In this document: piece after piece, positions 18,307-27,609 of the stretch
How positions within the stretch are numbered: the first letter of the stretch is position 1
Layout: every line of letters starts with the position of its first letter
Assembly (NCBI GenBank): GCA_000163555.2
Contig: ADAC02000001.1
Span: forward strand, 372,001 to 436,000
From: an alpha proteobacterium HIMB114
Lineage (GTDB): Bacteria > Pseudomonadota > Alphaproteobacteria > Pelagibacterales > Pelagibacteraceae
Reading direction: 5' to 3'
DNA length: 64,000 bases
The notes under the pieces: generated by a model
The model's database searches: none
What the model saw: the letters and a program-made list of their open reading frames with translations, nothing else
Told to the model about the DNA's origin: nothing
Position numbers and translations under genes: made by a program

Positions 18307-18592
18307 TAAACTTAGTCAACTTGAATTTAGAGAACAAACCAAGAAACCTAAATTTTTCAAATTAATTCTTCTAAACGATGATTTTACAACAATGGATTTT
18401 GTTGTTAAGATTTTGGTAATGTTTTTAAATAAATCAAATCATGAAGCAAATTTTTTAATGCTTAAAATTCATAATGAAGGATCTGCAATCTGCGGTGTTT
18501 TCCCAAAAGATGTTGCGGTTACGATTCAAAATAAGATTCATAACTTTTCAAAAATAAATAAACAACCTTTGAAATGCATTGTTAAAGAATAA
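18290..18592 (+). CDS. clpS: ClpS adaptor for ClpAP protease
   Basis: ClpS delivers N-degron substrates to ClpA. The 100-residue protein has the core block YK-like FKLILLNDDFTTMDFVV, followed by LNKSNHEANFLMLKIHNEGSAICGVF, as in ClpS. The start lies inside the end of the preceding gene, and the stop overlaps clpA by one base, so ClpS and ClpA are coupled. Confidence 0.95.
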   Translation: MKKKLDKLSQLEFREQTKKPKFFKLILLNDDFTTMDFVVKILVMFLNKSNHEANFLMLKIHNEGSAICGVFPKDVAVTIQNKIHNFSKINKQPLKCIVKE

Positions 18593-20883
18593 TGGCAACT
18601 TTTACAAAATCTTTAGAAAAATCAATTTCAAACGCATTTGCCTTAGCTACTGAAAAAAATCATCAGTATGTAACATTGGAGCATCTTTTGTTTTCATTAA
18701 TGGATGAAGAAGATGCTCAAAATGTAATGAAAGCTTGCAGCGTTGATATAGGTTTATTAAGAGAAAATTTGGAACATTATATTGATCATGAATTAGATAA
18801 TATAGTTAACTCTGAAAAAATTTCAGACCCTCAACCCACCGCTGGTTTTCAAAGAGTTATTCAAAGATCGATAGTACACGTTCAATCTTCAGGTAAATCT
18901 GAAGTAACAGGAGCAAACATTTTAGTTTCTTTATTTGCTGAAAGAGAAAGTCACGCAACTTATTTTTTACAAGAGCAAGAAGTTACCAGATACGATGTCG
19001 TTAATTTTATATCTCATGGAATTACCAAAATAGAGAATTTTTCATATACGGAAAATTTAGAGACAGATCAAAAAATTGGACAAAGGACAAATGAACGAAC
19101 TGCACTAGATAATTTTTGCGTAAATTTAAATCTAAAGGCTTCAGCCAATAAAATTGATACTTTGATCGGTAGAGATGAGGAAGTGAGTCGTATGGCTCAA
19201 ATCTTATGCAGAAGAACCAAGAATAACCCATTATTAGTTGGCGATCCTGGTGTTGGCAAAACAGCAATCGTTGAAGGTTTAGCTAAAAGAATTTTTAATA
19301 AAAATGTTCCAGAACCATTAAAAGATTCTGTGATATTTTCACTTGATCTTGGATCATTACTAGCAGGAACGAGATATAGGGGTGATTTTGAAGAGCGCCT
19401 AAAAACAATTATTAATGAAATTGAAAAAAATGATAATTACATTCTTTTTATAGACGAGATTCATACACTTGTAGGAGCTGGTACAACAACCGGTAACTCA
19501 ATGGATGCAGCAAATATGCTTAAGCCAGCTTTACAATCCGGAAAAATTAAATGTATTGGCTCAACTACTTTTACGGAATATCGGTCAAATTTTGAAAAAG
19601 ATAGAGCTCTACAAAGAAGATTTCAAAAAATTGATGTTTCTGAACCAACTATTGACGAAGCCTATAAAATTATGTTTGGTTTAAGAGATAAATACGAGGA
19701 ATATCACAAAGTAAAATACAGTGATGATGCTATCAAAGCTTCTGTTGATTTATCAGCTAAATATATTGGAAACAAAAGACTTCCCGATAAATCAATTGAT
19801 ATTTTAGATGAACTGGGCGCATTTGAAAATTTAAAAGAAAACAAAGATAGAAAAGAAATTTTAGACGAAAGTGATGTGGAGCAAGTTGTTGCCAAAATAA
19901 CAAAAATACCAGAAAAAAGTATTACCGCTAATGATAGGTATTATCTTAAAGATTTAGATAAAAATTTAAAAAGATTAATATATGGACAAGATCATGCAGT
20001 TGATGCACTTTGTTCATCAATTAAACTATCTAGATCTGGCTTAAGAAATCCAGAAAAAACTATAGGGAATTATTTGTTTAATGGTCCAACAGGTGTTGGT
20101 AAAACAGAATTGGCAAAACAATTATCAAAAACTTTAGGGGTCGAACTTGTTAGATTTGATATGTCTGAATTTAGTGAGAAGCATACCATTTCTAAATTAA
20201 TAGGTTCACCTCCTGGTTATGTTGGCTTTGATCAAGGCGGGCAACTTTCAGAGTCTATAGAAAAAAATCCATATTGTGTACTTTTGATTGATGAAATTGA
20301 AAAGGCACATCCTGATATTTTTAATATTCTTTTACAAATTATGGATTACGGAAAATTAAAAGATCAAAATGGAAAAAATGTTGATTTTAGAAATGTTATA
20401 TTAATTTTAACTAGCAACATTGGTGCCGCAGAGTTAGAAAAAGATCAAATTGGTTTTTCAACTAAAAAAAATAATGAAATCGATCAACAGACAATAAATA
20501 AAGTTTTTAGTCCTGAATTTAGAAATAGATTAGACTCAATAATTAGTTTTAACAGACTTGATAAATCTATAATTAAGCAAATTGTCAGCAAGTTTATTCT
20601 TGAGCTCGAGACTCAATTAAATGCTAGAGATGTTGTGATTGAACTATCTAACACTGCAAATGATTTAATATGTGAAAAAGGCTATTCACAAACAATGGGC
20701 GCGCGACCAATATCGAGGTATATAGATGAGCATATTAAAAAAACTTTAGCTGATGAAATTATACATGGAAAATTAGTAGATGGAGGACATGTTAAAGTTG
20801 ATGTTAAAGATGAAAAAATTATTTTTAATTATAAAAAATTCTCAAAATCTGAAAAGCCAGAAAAAGTTCTAGGTAAAAATTAA
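18592..20883 (+). CDS. clpA: ATP-dependent Clp protease ATPase subunit ClpA
   Basis: ClpA unfolds substrates and feeds them to ClpP. A double Clp-N domain occupies about residues 1-150, followed by two AAA+ modules with Walker A motifs GDPGVGKT (near residue 217) and GPTGVGKT (near residue 499), Walker B DEIHTL and LIDEIEKAHPD. The length, 763, and the lack of a long middle coiled coil separate it from ClpB. Its partner clpS is directly upstream; clpP is not in the window. The stop is in a TTAA shared with the convergent RidA-family gene. Confidence 0.96.
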   Translation: MATFTKSLEKSISNAFALATEKNHQYVTLEHLLFSLMDEEDAQNVMKACSVDIGLLRENLEHYIDHELDNIVNSEKISDPQPTAGFQRVIQRSIVHVQSSGKSEVTGANILVSLFAERESHATYFLQEQEVTRYDVVNFISHGITKIENFSYTENLETDQKIGQRTNERTALDNFCVNLNLKASANKIDTLIGRDEEVSRMAQILCRRTKNNPLLVGDPGVGKTAIVEGLAKRIFNKNVPEPLKDSVIFSLDLGSLLAGTRYRGDFEERLKTIINEIEKNDNYILFIDEIHTLVGAGTTTGNSMDAANMLKPALQSGKIKCIGSTTFTEYRSNFEKDRALQRRFQKIDVSEPTIDEAYKIMFGLRDKYEEYHKVKYSDDAIKASVDLSAKYIGNKRLPDKSIDILDELGAFENLKENKDRKEILDESDVEQVVAKITKIPEKSITANDRYYLKDLDKNLKRLIYGQDHAVDALCSSIKLSRSGLRNPEKTIGNYLFNGPTGVGKTELAKQLSKTLGVELVRFDMSEFSEKHTISKLIGSPPGYVGFDQGGQLSESIEKNPYCVLLIDEIEKAHPDIFNILLQIMDYGKLKDQNGKNVDFRNVILILTSNIGAAELEKDQIGFSTKKNNEIDQQTINKVFSPEFRNRLDSIISFNRLDKSIIKQIVSKFILELETQLNARDVVIELSNTANDLICEKGYSQTMGARPISRYIDEHIKKTLADEIIHGKLVDGGHVKVDVKDEKIIFNYKKFSKSEKPEKVLGKN

Positions 20884-21335
20884 ACTTCAAATATAGTTTC
20901 TAACTCAACTGCTGCATCCAAGGGTAGGGTATTTGCACCAATTACAGCTCTTGCATGTTTACCTTTATCTCCAAAAATGTTTACTATTAAATCAGATGCA
21001 ATATTTAAAAGTTTTGCATGCTCTTTAAATTCAGCAGAGCAATTATAGTAGCCTGTAATTTTAACACACCTTTTTACTAGATTTAAATCATTGGTTGCTT
21101 TTTTTAATTGTCCTAAAGCATTGAGAATAGCTATTCTAGTTGCTTGTTCACCTTCTTCGATTGTTAAATCTTTACTAATTTTTCCCTTAATTATACTTCC
21201 GTCTGGAAGTATAGGTAACTGTCCAGAGATAAAAATTAAATTATTTGATTTTATAAAAGCTGAATAATTCCCAACAGGGTCAGGTGGATTTGGTATTTCG
21301 ATATTTAGATTATTAAGTTTATCCTCAATAGACAT
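20880..21335 (-). CDS. RidA/YjgF-family protein
   Basis: Members of this family include 2-iminobutanoate/2-iminopropanoate deaminase, which removes reactive enamines made by PLP enzymes. The 151-residue protein has the family GQLP-type block (LIFISGQLPILPDG) and the active-site Arg in KHARAVIGANTLPLDAAVELE. It is the longer subgroup, not the classical 128-residue RidA, so exact substrate is uncertain. The start overlaps the topA stop by one base on the minus strand. Confidence 0.85.
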   Translation of the reverse strand: MSIEDKLNNLNIEIPNPPDPVGNYSAFIKSNNLIFISGQLPILPDGSIIKGKISKDLTIEEGEQATRIAILNALGQLKKATNDLNLVKRCVKITGYYNCSAEFKEHAKLLNIASDLIVNIFGDKGKHARAVIGANTLPLDAAVELETIFEV

Positions 21336-23890
21336 TATTTTTTTTTTTTAGTTTTCTTTGTTTTTTTGAGGGTTTTACCTTTTTTTTGAGCGTCATACTC
21401 TAAACGTTTATCAATATAAACTAATGCCTCTTCCATGGTAATATCATTTGGATCTTTATCATCAGGTATGGTTGCATTTATTGTTTTGTATTTAATATAC
21501 GGACCAAATTGACCTTTCATTACTTTTACTGGTTTTTTATCTTCGGGATGTTCACCGAGGTTTTTAATTTCGTTTGAAGACCTTCTTCCTGGTTTTGCTT
21601 CAGCAATTAAAGTAATTGCTTTATTGATTCCAATTGAAAAAATATCTTCAGGAGATTCTAAGGTAGCCGACTTGTTGGCGCACTTTACGTAAGGACCAAA
21701 CCTACCGTTATTTAAAGTAATATCCTCATTATTTTCAGGATACTTTCCTAAAACTTTTGGTAATCCTGATAAAAATTTTGCTTTTTCAATATCAACATCA
21801 TTAGGCGATATTCCTTTTGGAATTGAAAAATTTTTCATTTCTTTTTCATCATTGCCAACTTGAAGGTATGGCCCAAATCTACCTTTTTTAAGCATAATTT
21901 TTTTGCCTTCATCAGTTTCTCCAATTTCCTTTGGCTCTGACATAAAATCTTCTTGAGCAGCTTTTATTCTTGATAAAGGTCTTGTAAATTTACATTCAGG
22001 ATAATTAGAGCATCCAATAAAAGCACCAAATCGTCCAACTTTTAAACTTAAATCGCCACCGCACTGGCATTTTCTTAAAACTTTTCCCTCTCCATCTTTA
22101 TCAAAAATTATATCTGCTAAACTTTCATTAAGCATATCAAGAATAGTTCTTGTTCTTAACTCTTTGACTTCATTTACATTTGAATTAAACTTTTCCCAAA
22201 ATTGACTTAAGACATTGATCCATTTGATTTTACCAGATGTTATTTCATCTAAGCTATCTTCTAAATTTGCAGTAAAGTTATAATCAACATATCTATTAAA
22301 TAATTTATCTAAAAAAGCTGTGATTAATTTTCCTCGGTCTGTTGGGGTAAATTTTTTATTAATTAATTCTACATAATTTCTAGTTGATAAAACTGAAATA
22401 ATACTTGCATAAGTTGATGGTCTGCCAATTCCTAGTTCTTCAAGTTTTTTAACTAAACTTGCCTCAGAATATCTTGGAGGAGGATTTGTAAAATGTTGTT
22501 CATCTATAATTTTATCTAATTTTAGCTCATCACCTTCATTAACATTAGGTAAAATATTTTCATCATCATCATTATCGTCTTTTTTTTCATCTTCTTCTTT
22601 TGTTTCTTGATAAAGTTTTAAAAAACCATCAAATTTTTGAATGGAACCATTTGCTCTAAATCCTATAGTTTTGTCACTATTATAAATATCAACTGAAGTT
22701 CTCTCAAACTCAGCAGATTGCATTTGAGATGATACAGTTCTATTCCAAATCAGTTCGTATAACCTCATTTGATCTCTATCTAATATTGATTTTAAGGATG
22801 CTGGGTCTCTGTTAATATCAGTTGGTCTAATTGCTTCGTGGGCCTCTTGTGCATTTTTTGCTTTTTTCCCACTGTAGTTCCTTGCTTGCTCTGGTAAATA
22901 TTCTTTTCCAATTTTATTTTCAATAAAAGTTCTGCAAGTCTGTAGTGCTTCATTGGATATTTGTGTTCCATCAGTTCGCATATAAGTAATTAGTCCAACT
23001 GTTTCTCCATCAATTTCAAATCCTTGATATAATCTTTGAGCCACTTGCATTGTTCTTGAAGCTCCAAAGCCTAACTTTTTAGAAGCTTCTTGCTGCATTG
23101 TTGAAGTCGTAAAAGGTGCATATGGATTTCTTTTATATGGTTTTTTTTCTATTTGAGTGATTTTAAAATTGTGTTTTTTTATTTCTTCTACCGCTGATTT
23201 AGTTTGTTCTTCATTTTTAAAGAAAAATTTATTTGTTTTTTCTGATTTAAATAAGGTAATTTTTGAATTTAAGTCTTTATTTTCTTTATTTTTAAATAAA
23301 GATTGAATACTCCAATATTCTTCTGGTTTAAAAAGTTCTATTTCATTCTCTCTTTGAACAATTAATTTTAAGGCAACAGATTGCACTCTACCTGCAGATT
23401 TAGATCCAGGTAGTTTTGTCCAAAGTATTGGCGATATATTAAAGCCAACCAAGTAATCCAAAGCTCTTCTTGCCATATAAGCGTCAACTAGCTCAGTGTT
23501 AATTGATCTAGGATTATCTATTCCATTTTTTACTGCTTTTTTTGTGATTTCATTAAACACAACTCTTTCAACTTGTTTGTCTTTTAATAATTTTTTATCA
23601 TCAAGAATATTTTTAACATGCCAAGCTATTGCTTCACCTTCTCGATCGGGGTCAGTTGCAAGGATAATTTTTTTAGCATCTTTAGCCGCATCATAAATTT
23701 CTTTTAAAGGTTTTTTAGAACCAGGATCAATTTCCCAAGTCATATTAAAATTATTTTCAGTATCAACCGATCCATTTTTTGAAGGTAAATCTCTTACATG
23801 ACCATAACTTGCTAACACGATATAATCTTCACCAAGATATTTGTTAATCGTCTTTGCTTTTGCAGGACTTTCCACAATTACTAAATTCAT
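21335..23890 (-). CDS. topA: DNA topoisomerase I
   Basis: TopA relaxes negative supercoils through a 5'-phosphotyrosine link. The Toprim domain is at the N-terminus (NLVIVESPAKAKTINKYLG, then LATDPDREGEAIAWH). The catalytic Tyr lies in GLITYMRTDGTQIS. One four-Cys zinc ribbon (CQCG...CSNYPEC) and several GRFGPY repeats follow, ending in a Lys/Thr tail. The ATG at 23890 is chosen because it matches the family start; an upstream TTG at 23908 adds six atypical residues. Confidence 0.97.
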   Translation of the reverse strand: MNLVIVESPAKAKTINKYLGEDYIVLASYGHVRDLPSKNGSVDTENNFNMTWEIDPGSKKPLKEIYDAAKDAKKIILATDPDREGEAIAWHVKNILDDKKLLKDKQVERVVFNEITKKAVKNGIDNPRSINTELVDAYMARRALDYLVGFNISPILWTKLPGSKSAGRVQSVALKLIVQRENEIELFKPEEYWSIQSLFKNKENKDLNSKITLFKSEKTNKFFFKNEEQTKSAVEEIKKHNFKITQIEKKPYKRNPYAPFTTSTMQQEASKKLGFGASRTMQVAQRLYQGFEIDGETVGLITYMRTDGTQISNEALQTCRTFIENKIGKEYLPEQARNYSGKKAKNAQEAHEAIRPTDINRDPASLKSILDRDQMRLYELIWNRTVSSQMQSAEFERTSVDIYNSDKTIGFRANGSIQKFDGFLKLYQETKEEDEKKDDNDDDENILPNVNEGDELKLDKIIDEQHFTNPPPRYSEASLVKKLEELGIGRPSTYASIISVLSTRNYVELINKKFTPTDRGKLITAFLDKLFNRYVDYNFTANLEDSLDEITSGKIKWINVLSQFWEKFNSNVNEVKELRTRTILDMLNESLADIIFDKDGEGKVLRKCQCGGDLSLKVGRFGAFIGCSNYPECKFTRPLSRIKAAQEDFMSEPKEIGETDEGKKIMLKKGRFGPYLQVGNDEKEMKNFSIPKGISPNDVDIEKAKFLSGLPKVLGKYPENNEDITLNNGRFGPYVKCANKSATLESPEDIFSIGINKAITLIAEAKPGRRSSNEIKNLGEHPEDKKPVKVMKGQFGPYIKYKTINATIPDDKDPNDITMEEALVYIDKRLEYDAQKKGKTLKKTKKTKKKK

Positions 23891-23961
23891 AGCAAAATCT
23901 AGTCTCAAATATTTTAATAATTGTCAATTTAATGTTGTTTGAAAGCAATAAAATGGTGCTT

Positions 23962-24540
23962 TTATTTAGTTTTTATTTTACTTTCGTCGCCAGAAATAAT
24001 TCTCTTGATGTTATCTCTATGGGTGTAGATACTAAAAACTGTAAAGAAAAACATTAGTAAAGTTAAATTAAAATCATAAAAAACAAATGTTATAACTAGA
24101 GTAACAATAAAAGCTATGATTGCTGACAATGAAGATATTTTAAAAATTTTGGCAATCAATCCCCATGTAATTAAAAAAACTAATCCTAAAATGTAATTTG
24201 TTATTAATATTCCACCAATAAAAGTTGCTACACCTTTTCCACCTTTAAACTTTAGCCAAACAGGAAAAATATGACCAAGGTATACAATTAAAAAAGATAA
24301 AAGACTGTACTCACTAAAAAATTTATTTGTAATTAATACTGCAATACTGCCTTTTGCAATATCTGATAACAAAGTATATGCCGCAACCTGCTTATTGCCC
24401 GTTCTAAGAACATTAGTTGCACCAATATTTCCTGATCCTATATTTCTAATATCACCTAATCCTGCAATTTTTGCATAAATTAATCCAAAGGGAATGCTGC
24501 CCATTAAATACGAATATAAAATAACTAAAGTTATATCCAT
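23962..24540 (-). CDS. plsY: Acyl-phosphate:glycerol-3-phosphate acyltransferase
   Basis: PlsY transfers acyl groups from acyl-phosphate to glycerol-3-phosphate in the inner membrane, starting phospholipid synthesis. The 192-residue polytopic protein has the motifs GSIPFGLI, GSGNIGATNVLRTG and GGKGVATFIG, the three conserved loops of the family. It lies four bases-linked after the pyrC-like gene on the minus strand. A 71-bp gap separates it from topA, with a TTGACA-like hexamer on the minus strand (23922-23927). Confidence 0.95.
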   Translation of the reverse strand: MDITLVILYSYLMGSIPFGLIYAKIAGLGDIRNIGSGNIGATNVLRTGNKQVAAYTLLSDIAKGSIAVLITNKFFSEYSLLSFLIVYLGHIFPVWLKFKGGKGVATFIGGILITNYILGLVFLITWGLIAKIFKISSLSAIIAFIVTLVITFVFYDFNLTLLMFFFTVFSIYTHRDNIKRIISGDESKIKTK

Positions 24541-25823
24541 TATATCTCAAAGACTAGCTTTCCATTGAGAAAAGTCTTTTCAACCTTGCCTTGTAGTTTT
24601 TTATCTTCAATTGCTGTATTTTTTGATTTTGATTGCATTTGATCTCTTTTTACTACCCAGGGTTTTTCAAGATCTATAACCGCTATATCAGCGGGCATTC
24701 CTTTTTCTAAGGAACCGGCATTGATCCCAAAAATTTTTGCAGGATTTTCAGTAATTGCTTTAACTATAGTTTTAAGTTCGAGATTCCCGTTATGATACTG
24801 CTCCAAGGCTAGAGATAAAAATGTTTCTATTCCAGAAGAGCCTGTAGCACACTTTTGAAAAGTTAATCTTTTAGACTCTTCATCTTCTGGCTTGTGGTCA
24901 GACACAATAATATCAATTGTTCCATTTTTAACACCTCTAATTAAATCAAGTCTATCTTGCTCAGTTCTTAAAGGTGGTGATAATTTTAAAAAAGTTCTAA
25001 ATTCACCAATATCATTTTCATTAAGTGACAAATGATTAATAGAAACACCAGTTGTAAAATCTATATTTTTTGATTTCCACTCATTTATAATCTCTAATGA
25101 TTTTCCTGATGATAGTAGAGCAATATGATATTTAGATTTATACTGACTAAGTAATCTTAAATCTCTCTCAATTAAGACATGCTCAGCGTAATCGGGAATA
25201 CCTTTTAAACCTAGCTTAGTTGCAATTAGTCCTTCATTAATTACACCATTTTTGGATAATTCGTTATCCTGAGGCATTTGAACAATTAAAGCATTTTGGT
25301 TTTTTGCATAATTAAAAATCTTGTCCATTACATTGTTGCATTGAACACACTTAATACCGTCAGTAAAACCTACGGCCCCACTAAGTTTTAATAGTCCAAA
25401 CTCGGTAATTTCATTTCCATCTAAGTTTTTTGTTAGAGAAGCTAAAGAATGAATTTTAATTAAAGATTTATCTCGAGCTCTTCTTTTAATAAAATCAAAT
25501 GTAGACACATCATCAATAACGGGGTCAGTATTTGGCATAGTAACAACAGAGGTTACACCACCAGAAATAGCTGCTTGGCTTAAGGTTCTATAATTTTCTT
25601 TATACTCAAAACCTGGTTCCCCAGCAAAAACTCTACCATCGATTACACCGGGTATTGCAATTTTATTTGCACAGTCGTAAATTTTTACATCACCAACATT
25701 ATTTTTAGTAACTTCTTTTCCAATAGCCTCAACAAAACCTTTTTCATCTATTAATATTCCACCAATTTCATCTATATCATTCTTTGTATCTATTATTCTT
25801 GCATTGATAATTGCTGATTTCAT
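24540..25823 (-). CDS. Dihydroorotase-like protein lacking metal ligands (PyrC'-type)
   Basis: The 427-residue protein belongs to the dihydroorotase branch of the amidohydrolases, with ends typical of the family ([13 protein letters not shown] near the C-terminus). The metal motif after PGVID should read DxHxH, but here residues 62-66 are D-G-R-V-F, so both His are gone; the second His region reads IVQMPQD and the third HIALLSS. It is therefore very probably inactive. The ATG at 25823 overlaps the pyrB stop (ATGA) and has GGAG upstream. By analogy with PyrC' of Pseudomonas, it may be a structural partner of PyrB. Confidence 0.85.
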   Translation of the reverse strand: MKSAIINARIIDTKNDIDEIGGILIDEKGFVEAIGKEVTKNNVGDVKIYDCANKIAIPGVIDGRVFAGEPGFEYKENYRTLSQAAISGGVTSVVTMPNTDPVIDDVSTFDFIKRRARDKSLIKIHSLASLTKNLDGNEITEFGLLKLSGAVGFTDGIKCVQCNNVMDKIFNYAKNQNALIVQMPQDNELSKNGVINEGLIATKLGLKGIPDYAEHVLIERDLRLLSQYKSKYHIALLSSGKSLEIINEWKSKNIDFTTGVSINHLSLNENDIGEFRTFLKLSPPLRTEQDRLDLIRGVKNGTIDIIVSDHKPEDEESKRLTFQKCATGSSGIETFLSLALEQYHNGNLELKTIVKAITENPAKIFGINAGSLEKGMPADIAVIDLEKPWVVKRDQMQSKSKNTAIEDKKLQGKVEKTFLNGKLVFEI

Positions 25824-26773
25824 ATTTGGTTCTCCATAAGAATTTTTAGACACGCCATTCTAACTGCAACACCCATTTCAACTTGCTGAACAATAATACT
25901 TCTATTAATGTCATCAGCTAATGACGCATCAATTTCAATCCCTCTATTCATAGGACCTGGATGCATAATCAGTGCATCTTCTTTGGCGTGCTTAATTTTT
26001 TTATAATCTAGAGCAAAAAATTCATAATATTCTCTTGTAGATGGGATATAAGATCCATCCATTCGTTCTAGCTGCATCCTTAACATCATAATAATATCTA
26101 CATCTTTAAGCCCATCTTCCATGTTGGTATAAACTTTCACACCGAACTGATGAATTTCCTTTGGCATTAAAGTACTGGGAGCAATAACCCTTACTTCTGC
26201 ACCCATCATTGTTAATAGATATATGTTAGACCTTGCAACACGTGAGTGCATAATGTCTCCACAAATTGCTATTTTCAATCCTTCAATTTTTCCAATTTTC
26301 ATTTTGATTGTCATTGCATCTAGAAGAGCTTGAGTAGGGTGCTCTCTCCAACCATCACCAGCATTAATTACTGCACAATTTACTTTTCTCGATAATAAAT
26401 TTGCCGCTCCAGAGTCTCCGTGTCTTATGACCAAAATATCTGGATGCATTGCATTTAAAGTCATTGCTGTATCTATAAGTGTTTCACCTTTTTTAATTGC
26501 AGAGTTTGAAACATTCATGTTCATGACATCTGCACCAAGTCTTTTCCCCGCAAGCTCAAAAGATGAAAGAGTTCTTGTAGAACTTTCAAAAAATAAATTA
26601 ATTTGAGTTTTTCCTTTTAATAAGCTTAATTTCTTATTTTCTTTTCTATTTAGCTCAACAAAGGATTGGCTTTCGTTTAGTATATGAACAATTTCTGGAA
26701 TAGATAAATCTTGAATACCTAGAAGGTGCTTCTTTTCATATTTAACAGCTTGTTTAGTTTTGAATAAAGCCAT
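25820..26773 (-). CDS. pyrB: Aspartate carbamoyltransferase catalytic chain
   Basis: PyrB condenses aspartate with carbamoyl phosphate, the committed step of pyrimidine synthesis. The carbamoyl-phosphate loop [20 protein letters not shown] is near residue 60, [16 protein letters not shown] in the middle, and [11 protein letters not shown] near residue 270. Length 317 fits the type whose activity needs PyrC or PyrC'. No pyrI regulatory gene is nearby. It overlaps the pyrC-like gene and lies 40 bp after ruvX. Confidence 0.96.
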   Translation of the reverse strand: MALFKTKQAVKYEKKHLLGIQDLSIPEIVHILNESQSFVELNRKENKKLSLLKGKTQINLFFESSTRTLSSFELAGKRLGADVMNMNVSNSAIKKGETLIDTAMTLNAMHPDILVIRHGDSGAANLLSRKVNCAVINAGDGWREHPTQALLDAMTIKMKIGKIEGLKIAICGDIMHSRVARSNIYLLTMMGAEVRVIAPSTLMPKEIHQFGVKVYTNMEDGLKDVDIIMMLRMQLERMDGSYIPSTREYYEFFALDYKKIKHAKEDALIMHPGPMNRGIEIDASLADDINRSIIVQQVEMGVAVRMACLKILMENQI

Positions 26774-26775
26774 TA

Positions 26776-26794
26776 AAGCCAGTCCTATAGGCTT
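26776..26794 (-). other. Small hairpin just ahead of pyrB
   Basis: On the minus strand a five-base AAGCC arm and its GGCTT partner enclose nine bases, with a CCTATAGG palindrome inside. The structure ends two bases before the pyrB ATG and its loop contains AGGAC, the only candidate ribosome-binding site. It could affect pyrB translation, but the stem is short and weak. Confidence 0.35.
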
Positions 26795-26813
26795 ATTTCA
26801 TTAATTAGGCAAG

Positions 26814-27284
26814 TTATTTATTAAGAAAGTCAAGATAACCTTGAAGGATAAAAGCTGCCGCATGTTGATCTAGATTTTTTGATTTTTTAGAAGAGTTAAT
26901 GTCCAAATCACCCATTAGATTAAACGCTCCTTCACTTGATAATCGCTCATCCCACAAAGTTATAGGTAATTTCGTATTTTTTGAAATATTTTGTGCAAAG
27001 TCTCTAGCTGATTGCGATCTTGGTCCTGAGGTCCCGTCCATATTAATTGGATTACCAATTACTATACCTTTGATTTCATATTCTCTAATTATATTATTTA
27101 GTTCTTCTAAAAACTGTTTAAATTTTTTCATTACAATAATTTTAAACGGCGTTGCTATTTTTTGATTAGGATCACTAACTGATAATCCTATGTTTTTTTT
27201 TCCAGGGTCTATTCCGAGTATTCTAGAATTTTTTCCAACTTTAATAAGAAAGTCTTTATTATCGCAAAGGTTGATAGTTTCCAT
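26814..27284 (-). CDS. ruvX: RuvX/YqgF-family putative resolvase
   Basis: The family has an RNase H fold and acts in pre-16S rRNA processing or Holliday-junction resolution. The block LGIDPGKKNIGLSVSD near residue 24 carries the first catalytic Asp; VIGNPINMDGTSGPRS and WDERLSS follow, and a final Asp lies in LDQHAAAFILQGYL. Length 156 is normal. It is first in a minus-strand run with pyrB, and 37 bp separate it from the divergent gatC. Confidence 0.92.
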   Translation of the reverse strand: METINLCDNKDFLIKVGKNSRILGIDPGKKNIGLSVSDPNQKIATPFKIIVMKKFKQFLEELNNIIREYEIKGIVIGNPINMDGTSGPRSQSARDFAQNISKNTKLPITLWDERLSSEGAFNLMGDLDINSSKKSKNLDQHAAAFILQGYLDFLNK

Positions 27285-27321
27285 TAAAGTGTTATTTTAC
27301 CGCAAATTTTATCAAAGTCTA

Positions 27322-27609
27322 ATGACAATTACCAAAGATACAGTAAAGAAGATTTCTAAACTTTCCAGGATTGCTTCAAACGAAAAGTTTGAAGAAAATA
27401 TGATTAAAGATTTAAATGCAATTTTAAAATTCGTTGACCAACTTAATGAAGTAAAAATTGAAAATATAGAACCACTTGCTTCGACTGTTGAACAAGAATT
27501 AATCAAAAGAGATGATGAAGTAAAAAAAATGAATGAAAAGAAAGATATTCTTATTAATTCTCCAGAAGAAAATGACGATTTTTATGTTGTTCCAAAGGTT
27601 ATTGAGTAA
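27322..27609 (+). CDS. gatC: Asp/Glu-tRNA amidotransferase subunit C
   Basis: GatC stabilises GatA in the GatCAB complex that amidates Asp-tRNA(Asn) or Glu-tRNA(Gln). The start at 27322 gives 95 residues and the family N-terminus ([17 protein letters not shown]); the longer open frame from 27190 only shadows ruv[10 protein letters not shown] in the second half is the typical GatC block. The stop overlaps gatA. Confidence 0.95.
   Translation: MTITKDTVKKISKLSRIASNEKFEENMIKDLNAILKFVDQLNEVKIENIEPLASTVEQELIKRDDEVKKMNEKKDILINSPEENDDFYVVPKVIE

Noticed and set aside
24540-25823. Active dihydroorotase
   Set aside because: The metal-binding His pair and further His regions are missing, so I treat it as a structural PyrC'-type protein.
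27190-27321. Longer N-terminus for gatC
   Set aside because: The extra 44 residues overlap the divergent ruvX coding region and do not resemble GatC; the ATG at 27322 gives the family start.
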